A stretch of 6,723 nucleotides of DNA, taken from assembly GCA_030616425.1 (NCBI GenBank), contig JAUWXJ010000128.1:1-6723 (forward strand). The letters run 5' to 3'. How positions within the stretch are numbered: the first letter of the stretch is position 1; each line of letters starts with the position of its first letter. The translations under genes were made by a program, and so were the position numbers. The notes below the pieces were generated by a model. That model ran no database searches. It saw nothing but the letters and a program-made list of their open reading frames with translations, and was not told the origin of the DNA. Of the stretch, positions 6,617 to 6,723 are shown piece after piece. The DNA is from Desulfobacterales bacterium (lineage in GTDB: Bacteria; Desulfobacterota; Desulfobacteria; Desulfobacterales; C00003060).

Positions 6617-6659
6617 GGTGAACAACTCGGCAAATATCATATCGTTGCTGGACTTCACC
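6617..6659. repeat. Small inverted repeat beside the 98-bp palindrome
   Basis: GGTGAACAAC (6617-6626) faces GTTG (6644-6647) and TTCACC (6654-6659), with a six-base bulge between the two right-hand pieces. It begins eight bases after the large palindrome ends and could belong to the same element. The pairing is modest and may be chance. Confidence 0.3.
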
Positions 6660-6723
6660 ATGTGTGCGTTTGTCAGAGGCGCTCGATAAACCCATGAAAC
6701 CCCTTACCGCCTTGGCTTTATCA

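Larger units (their letters stand above)
6215..6693. other. Intergenic region without a convincing gene
   Basis: About 480 bp lie upstream of the decarboxylase start. Short frames of 60-64 codons occur on both strands from about 6500 to 6695, but they mirror each other across the palindrome at 6512-6609 and show no recognisable family, so I read them as chance. The region holds a possible sigma-70-type promoter for the right block, the 98-bp palindrome and a second small inverted repeat. I see no tRNA, CRISPR repeat or transposase remnant. The last 30 bases, from an ATG at 6694, could begin another gene, but too little is visible. Confidence 0.6.

Noticed and set aside
6507..6695. Overlapping 60- and 64-codon frames on both strands
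   Set aside because: Both cover the palindrome, partly mirror each other, lack a recognisable family and have no clear ribosome site.
6694..6723. Possible start of a new gene (MKPLTALALS) at the right edge
   Set aside because: Only ten codons are visible, and AGAGG lies about 14 nt upstream, which is too far to be convincing.

Overview
The window reads as bacterial chromosome of moderate GC content with Gram-negative gene types. Its mix of genes suggests Desulfobacterota (former Deltaproteobacteria) or a similar exopolysaccharide-producing lineage: a short GspA/ExeA-type ATPase, a UDP-glucuronate decarboxylase, an HD-GYP protein, and a cassette of a PqqD-like domain, an HPr-kinase-like protein and an uncharacterised nucleotidyltransferase. 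That assignment is inference from gene content; no marker gene is present.

Layout: two gene blocks converge near 3440. The left block (+ strand) has three genes: an NTP_transf_5-type nucleotidyltransferase, cut by the left edge and frameshifted at a run of nine A's; a radical SAM/SPASM enzyme with a PqqD-like (RRE) domain fused at its C-terminus; and a small HprK-related kinase. The right block (- strand) reads UDP-glucuronate decarboxylase, then a GspA/ExeA-like AAA+ ATPase, then an HD-GYP-type protein whose HD motif has become YD. The last genes of the two blocks overlap tail to tail by 43 bp. The rightmost ~500 bp holds no convincing gene. It contains a candidate promoter for the right block and a 98-bp imperfect palindrome that could fold into a long hairpin.

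How the genes may work together: the left block looks like a peptide- or polymer-tailoring cassette. The RRE would capture a leader peptide, the SPASM enzyme would carry out radical chemistry, and the kinase and nucleotidyltransferase could add phosphoryl or nucleotidyl groups. No precursor peptide is visible, so it would lie outside the window. The right block looks like an envelope or exopolysaccharide operon (UDP-xylose supply, an ATPase of the type found in secretion and PEP-CTERM/exosortase loci, and a possible c-di-GMP-related protein). Both blocks would fit within a larger surface-polymer locus. The left cassette is the best candidate here for a poorly described system.
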